The position numbers were made by a program, and so were the translations under genes. From the NCBI GenBank assembly GCA_003695205.1, contig RFIO01000308.1, positions 1 to 9,847 of the forward strand: a stretch of 9,847 nt of DNA, given 5' to 3'. The notes beneath the pieces were generated by a model. It was not told the origin of the DNA and ran no database searches. It saw only the letters and a program-made list of their open reading frames with translations. The stretch comes from Deltaproteobacteria bacterium (GTDB lineage Bacteria > Desulfobacterota > Desulfuromonadia > Desulfuromonadales > Geothermobacteraceae). Every line of letters starts with the position of its first letter. Position 1 is the first letter of the stretch. Of this stretch, positions 7,369 through 9,847 are shown one piece after another.

Positions 7369-8571
7369 ATGCGCCTCTTCGTCCACGACTTCGGCGGATA
7401 CCCGTTTCCCATCGAACTGAGCCGCGCGCTGGCACGCCGCGGGCACACGGTCCTGCACGGCTACTGCGCTTCGCTCCAGACCACGCCCACCGGTCCGCTC
7501 GCCCCTCGCCCGGATGACGCGCCCTCGCTTACCATCGAGCCGATTCGCCTGGCCCGCCCCCTCGAAAAGTACCGCTTCGTGACGCGCTGGCGGCAGGAAA
7601 ACGAATACGGCCGCCTGCTGCAACGCACCGTCCACCGCTTCCAGCCGGAGGTCGTCCTCTCCGGCAACACGCCGCTCGACGCCCAGCGGGCCCTCCAGCG
7701 CGCCTGCCGGGCCACCGGCAGCCGGGTCGTCTACTGGGTGCAGGATCTGCTGGGCGTGGCGGCCGACCGCATCCTGCGGCGCAGGCTGCCCGGCGTGGGG
7801 CACCTCGTCGGCCGCTACTACCTCGGCCTCGAACGCCGCCTGCTGCACCAGAGCGATGCCGCCGTGCTGATCACCGAGGATTTTCGCCCCATCCTGCACC
7901 GCTACGGCGTGCCCGACGACCGCCTGCACGTCGTGGAAAACTGGGCACCGCTGGACGACATCACGCCCCGCCCCCGCCGCAACGCCTGGGCCGAGCGCCA
8001 CGGGCTGGCCGACCGGCGCTGCCTGCTCTACGCCGGCACCCTCGCCCTGAAACACAACCCGGACCTGCTCCTGCAACTCGCGCTGCACGTCCGGGATCAG
8101 CCCGACGTGCGCGTGGTCGTCGTGTCCCAGGGGCCGGGTGCGGACTGGCTCCGCGAGCAGAAAACACGGCACGGCCTGGACAACCTGCTGCTGCTCGGCT
8201 TCCAACCCTTCGAGGCCATGCCGGACGTGTTCGCCTCGGCCGACGTGCTCGTCGCCCTCCTGGAGCCCGACGCCGGCGTCTTCTCTGTCCCATCGAAGGT
8301 GCTGGCGTATCTCTGTGCCGCCCGGCCGGTGCTGCTGGCCGTGCCGCCGGAGAACCTCGCCGCCCGCATCGTACGACGCGAAGCCGCCGGCCTGACGGTT
8401 CCGCCCACCGACGCAACGGCCTTCATCCGGGCGGCCGAGACGCTGCTCCAGGATCCCGACCGCCGGGAAACCATGGGACGCAACGCCCGCGCCTACGCCG
8501 AGCAAGCTTTTGACGTCGAGGACATCACGGACACCTTCGAGCGCGTCCTTCGTGACTGCCTCCAGGGTTGA
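7369..8571 (+). CDS. GT4 glycosyltransferase, WbuB/WcaI-like
   Basis: A 400-residue GT-B glycosyltransferase resembling the WbuB/WcaI branch of GT4, whose studied members transfer (amino)deoxyhexoses such as FucNAc or fucose in O-antigen and colanic acid synthesis. The sugar here is not predictable. N-terminal half: FVHDFGGYPFPIELSRALARRGH (acceptor domain, from residue 4) and VVYWVQDLLG at 120-129. Donor half: VENWAP at 189-194, LYAGTLALKHNPDLLL at 220-235, VVSQGPGAD, GLDNLLLLGFQPFEAMPDVFASADV at 269-293, and SVPSKVLAYLCAARPVL at 306-322. The last is the 'PSK...L-x-x-GRPV' element that replaces the EX7E motif in this branch. The ATG at 7369 follows the previous stop by 8 bases. Composition jumps to very GC-rich at this gene (47 of 60 bases at 7741-7800), which suggests a different history from genes 935-7360. 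The long antisense open frame over it is a codon-bias shadow. Confidence 0.87.
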   Translation: MRLFVHDFGGYPFPIELSRALARRGHTVLHGYCASLQTTPTGPLAPRPDDAPSLTIEPIRLARPLEKYRFVTRWRQENEYGRLLQRTVHRFQPEVVLSGNTPLDAQRALQRACRATGSRVVYWVQDLLGVAADRILRRRLPGVGHLVGRYYLGLERRLLHQSDAAVLITEDFRPILHRYGVPDDRLHVVENWAPLDDITPRPRRNAWAERHGLADRRCLLYAGTLALKHNPDLLLQLALHVRDQPDVRVVVVSQGPGADWLREQKTRHGLDNLLLLGFQPFEAMPDVFASADVLVALLEPDAGVFSVPSKVLAYLCAARPVLLAVPPENLAARIVRREAAGLTVPPTDATAFIRAAETLLQDPDRRETMGRNARAYAEQAFDVEDITDTFERVLRDCLQG

Positions 8572-8607
8572 TGCCTCGCCGGCCCTCACCGTTCGTCCCT
8601 ACCTCTC

Positions 8608-9735
8608 ATGCCTCCCATCGTCGTAATCGGCCGGTTTCCTCCTCCCGTGGACGGCCAATCCATGCTGACCGAGCGCTTGGCCAGCTTGCTGGAACCTGAC
8701 TACGAGGTACAGCGCATCAACCTGTCACCACCCGACACCGACCTCGTTAAGACGGACGCCCGCTTCCAGACTGGGCGCCTGCGGCACTACCTCAGCATCC
8801 GCGAACACACCCGGCAGGCCCTCGCAGCCGCCCCGCAGGCCACGGTCTTCTGGCCTTCTATCTCGCCCTCCCTCCTCGGCCACTGGCGCGATCGCGTGAC
8901 CGTGCTGCCTGCCTTCCGCCCCGATCAAACGGTGTACGGCGTCGTCCACTGGGGCAACTTCGACCGTGTGTTTCGCCATCCTTTAACCCGCCATTCCGCG
9001 CGGCGGATGGTCGGCCAGCTGGCCGGTCTGGTATTCAACCCTAGCCTGGACACCCGCTGCGCCCCCTGGATCCCTGCTGCCAAGCGCATCACCATCCCCA
9101 ACACCATCGACGCCGCGCAGCTGTGCGTCCCTGCCGACATCAGCGCCAAGCAGGATGACTTCAAGCACCGTGCCGCAGCAGACCATCCTATACGTCTGCT
9201 CTATTTGAGCAACATGATCCCGTCGAAGGGCTATCTCGACGTCCTGGAAGCCGTCCGCCTGCTGCACGCGCGCGGCGTGGCGGTCCGCGCCGACTTCGCG
9301 GGCGGCTGGATGGCAGAGGCGGACCGCCTGGACTTCGAAAAACGGGTGCATGCCCTGAATCTGACCGAGCACGTCACGCATCACGGCGCTGTGACGGACC
9401 GCACGCAGGTTAAACGCCTCCACCTGAACGCCGATGTGTTTCTGCTGCCCACCTACTACCCGACCGAGGCCCAGCCCCTGACGATCGTCGAGGCCTTGAA
9501 TGCAGCGACGCCGATCATCACTACGCGGCATGCCAGCATACCGGCCATGGTACGGGACGGTCGTGAGGCGCTGTTCGTGCCCAAGCAGGACCCCTCCGCT
9601 ATCGCGGCGGCGGTGGAGCGTCTCCGAACGCCATCGGTGTGGCTCGCCATGTCGACCCAGGCCCGCGAGCGCTTCGTGACGGCCTTCAGCCCCGAGGCCG
9701 TGCGAGCGCAGTGGCTGCGCCTGGTGCAGCGCTAG
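8608..9735 (+). CDS. GT4 family glycosyltransferase with canonical EX7E motif
   Basis: A 375-residue retaining GT-B glycosyltransferase, the most canonical of the four. The N-terminus GRFPPPVDGQSMLTERL (8-24) is the typical 'PPP-x-x-G-Q-S' acceptor loop. The donor domain has LLYLSNMIPSKGYLDVLEAV (197-216, Ser206/Lys207), a glycine-rich FAGGWM, and PTEAQPLTIVEALNAATPII with Glu287 and Glu295 forming the EX7E pair that binds the nucleotide sugar. The C-terminus DGREALFVPKQDPSAIAAAV is also standard. It presumably adds one sugar of the repeat unit; donor unknown. It starts 36 bases after the previous gene, in the same direction and without a Shine-Dalgarno. Composition varies inside the gene (30 of 60 GC at 9181-9240 against 47 of 60 at 9241-9300). 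Its TAG overlaps, on the opposite strand, the stop of the convergent ATPase gene, so it is the last gene of the cluster. Confidence 0.9.
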   Translation: MPPIVVIGRFPPPVDGQSMLTERLASLLEPDYEVQRINLSPPDTDLVKTDARFQTGRLRHYLSIREHTRQALAAAPQATVFWPSISPSLLGHWRDRVTVLPAFRPDQTVYGVVHWGNFDRVFRHPLTRHSARRMVGQLAGLVFNPSLDTRCAPWIPAAKRITIPNTIDAAQLCVPADISAKQDDFKHRAAADHPIRLLYLSNMIPSKGYLDVLEAVRLLHARGVAVRADFAGGWMAEADRLDFEKRVHALNLTEHVTHHGAVTDRTQVKRLHLNADVFLLPTYYPTEAQPLTIVEALNAATPIITTRHASIPAMVRDGREALFVPKQDPSAIAAAVERLRTPSVWLAMSTQARERFVTAFSPEAVRAQWLRLVQR

Positions 9736-9847
9736 ACCTCCCCGACTCCCTCCTCCGGCGACCACCGCCGCAGCCGCAGGGCGTTCCCCAGGACGAACAG
9801 GCTGGAGGTGCCCATCGCGGCGGCGGCGAACATCGGGGAGAGCAGCA
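9732..9847 (-). CDS. Copper-type P1B ATPase, C-terminal end only (5' part beyond window)
   Basis: Reading the - strand from the right edge gives an open frame of 37 residues ending in TAG at 9734-9732. It begins LLSPMFAAAAMGTSS and continues LFVLGNALRLRRW, which closely matches the last membrane helix and tail of P1B heavy-metal-transporting ATPases. Met11 and Ser15 of this fragment have the M-x3-S spacing of the copper-binding helix in CopA-type pumps, so Cu(I) export is the likely role; this is an inference from one helix. Everything catalytic (DKTG, metal-binding domains, CPC) lies outside the window. The gene is convergent with the glycosyltransferase at 8608-9735 and shares the CTAG bases of both stops. 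It has no evident functional link to polysaccharide synthesis and marks the edge of the cluster. Confidence 0.85.
   Translation of the reverse strand, partial: LLSPMFAAAAMGTSSLFVLGNALRLRRWSPEEGVGEV

Noticed and set aside
6677..7435. Open frame on the - strand (252 codons) across two glycosyltransferase genes
   Set aside because: It spans the junction of two real + strand genes and its translation resembles nothing I recognise.
7342..8589. Long open reading frame on the - strand (415 codons) opposite a glycosyltransferase gene
   Set aside because: The + strand protein has clear GT4 motifs throughout. The antisense translation is low-complexity, rich in Val, Gly, Ala, Glu and Gln, with no recognisable domain, as expected from GC-rich third positions.
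8983..9765. Open frame on the - strand (260 codons) covering the last glycosyltransferase and the end of the ATPase gene
   Set aside because: It is in conflict with two well-supported genes and shows no domain; it is a codon-bias shadow.
9756..9770. Small hairpin CGGCG/CGCCG near the convergent stops as a bidirectional terminator
   Set aside because: The stem is only 5 bp, lies inside the ATPase coding sequence, has no T-tract on either strand, and similar repeats are frequent in such GC-rich DNA.

Overview
The window is part of a surface-polysaccharide biosynthesis locus of a GC-rich Gram-negative bacterium. It is laid out like a Wzx/Wzy-dependent O-antigen, capsule or exopolysaccharide cluster. 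Eight genes lie on the + strand: a 5'-truncated Wzz-type chain-length regulator, an O-antigen polymerase/ligase, a zinc-ribbon methyltransferase, a Wzx-type flippase and four GT-B glycosyltransferases. A ninth gene enters from the right edge on the - strand and is the C-terminal end of a copper-type P1B ATPase.

None of the seven visible + strand start codons has a recognisable Shine-Dalgarno sequence. This fits Bacteroidota and relatives, and with the high GC of the flanks a Rhodothermus-like (Rhodothermota) host is a reasonable but unproven guess.

Layout: 1-880, end of wzz (GC-rich). 881-934, short spacer with an inverted repeat just before the next start. 935-7360, a visibly lower-GC block: polymerase, methyltransferase, flippase and two glycosyltransferases, two of the junctions being ATGA overlaps, with one 70-base gap (6121-6190) that carries a hairpin. 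7369-9735, two more glycosyltransferases in GC-rich sequence. 9732-9847, the end of the convergent copper ATPase gene, whose stop codon overlaps the last glycosyltransferase stop. No gap between genes exceeds 70 bases.

Inferred pathway: the four glycosyltransferases build a repeat unit on a lipid carrier in the cytoplasm, and the methyltransferase may modify a sugar or precursor. The flippase moves the unit across the inner membrane, the multi-membrane-span enzyme polymerises or ligates it, and the Wzz protein sets chain length. The priming transferase, sugar-nucleotide synthesis genes and outer-membrane export genes are not in the window. No tRNA, rRNA, CRISPR array, insertion sequence or phage gene was seen. 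I found no sign of a new kind of system; the interest lies in the mosaic base composition and in glycosyltransferases with non-canonical active-site motifs.
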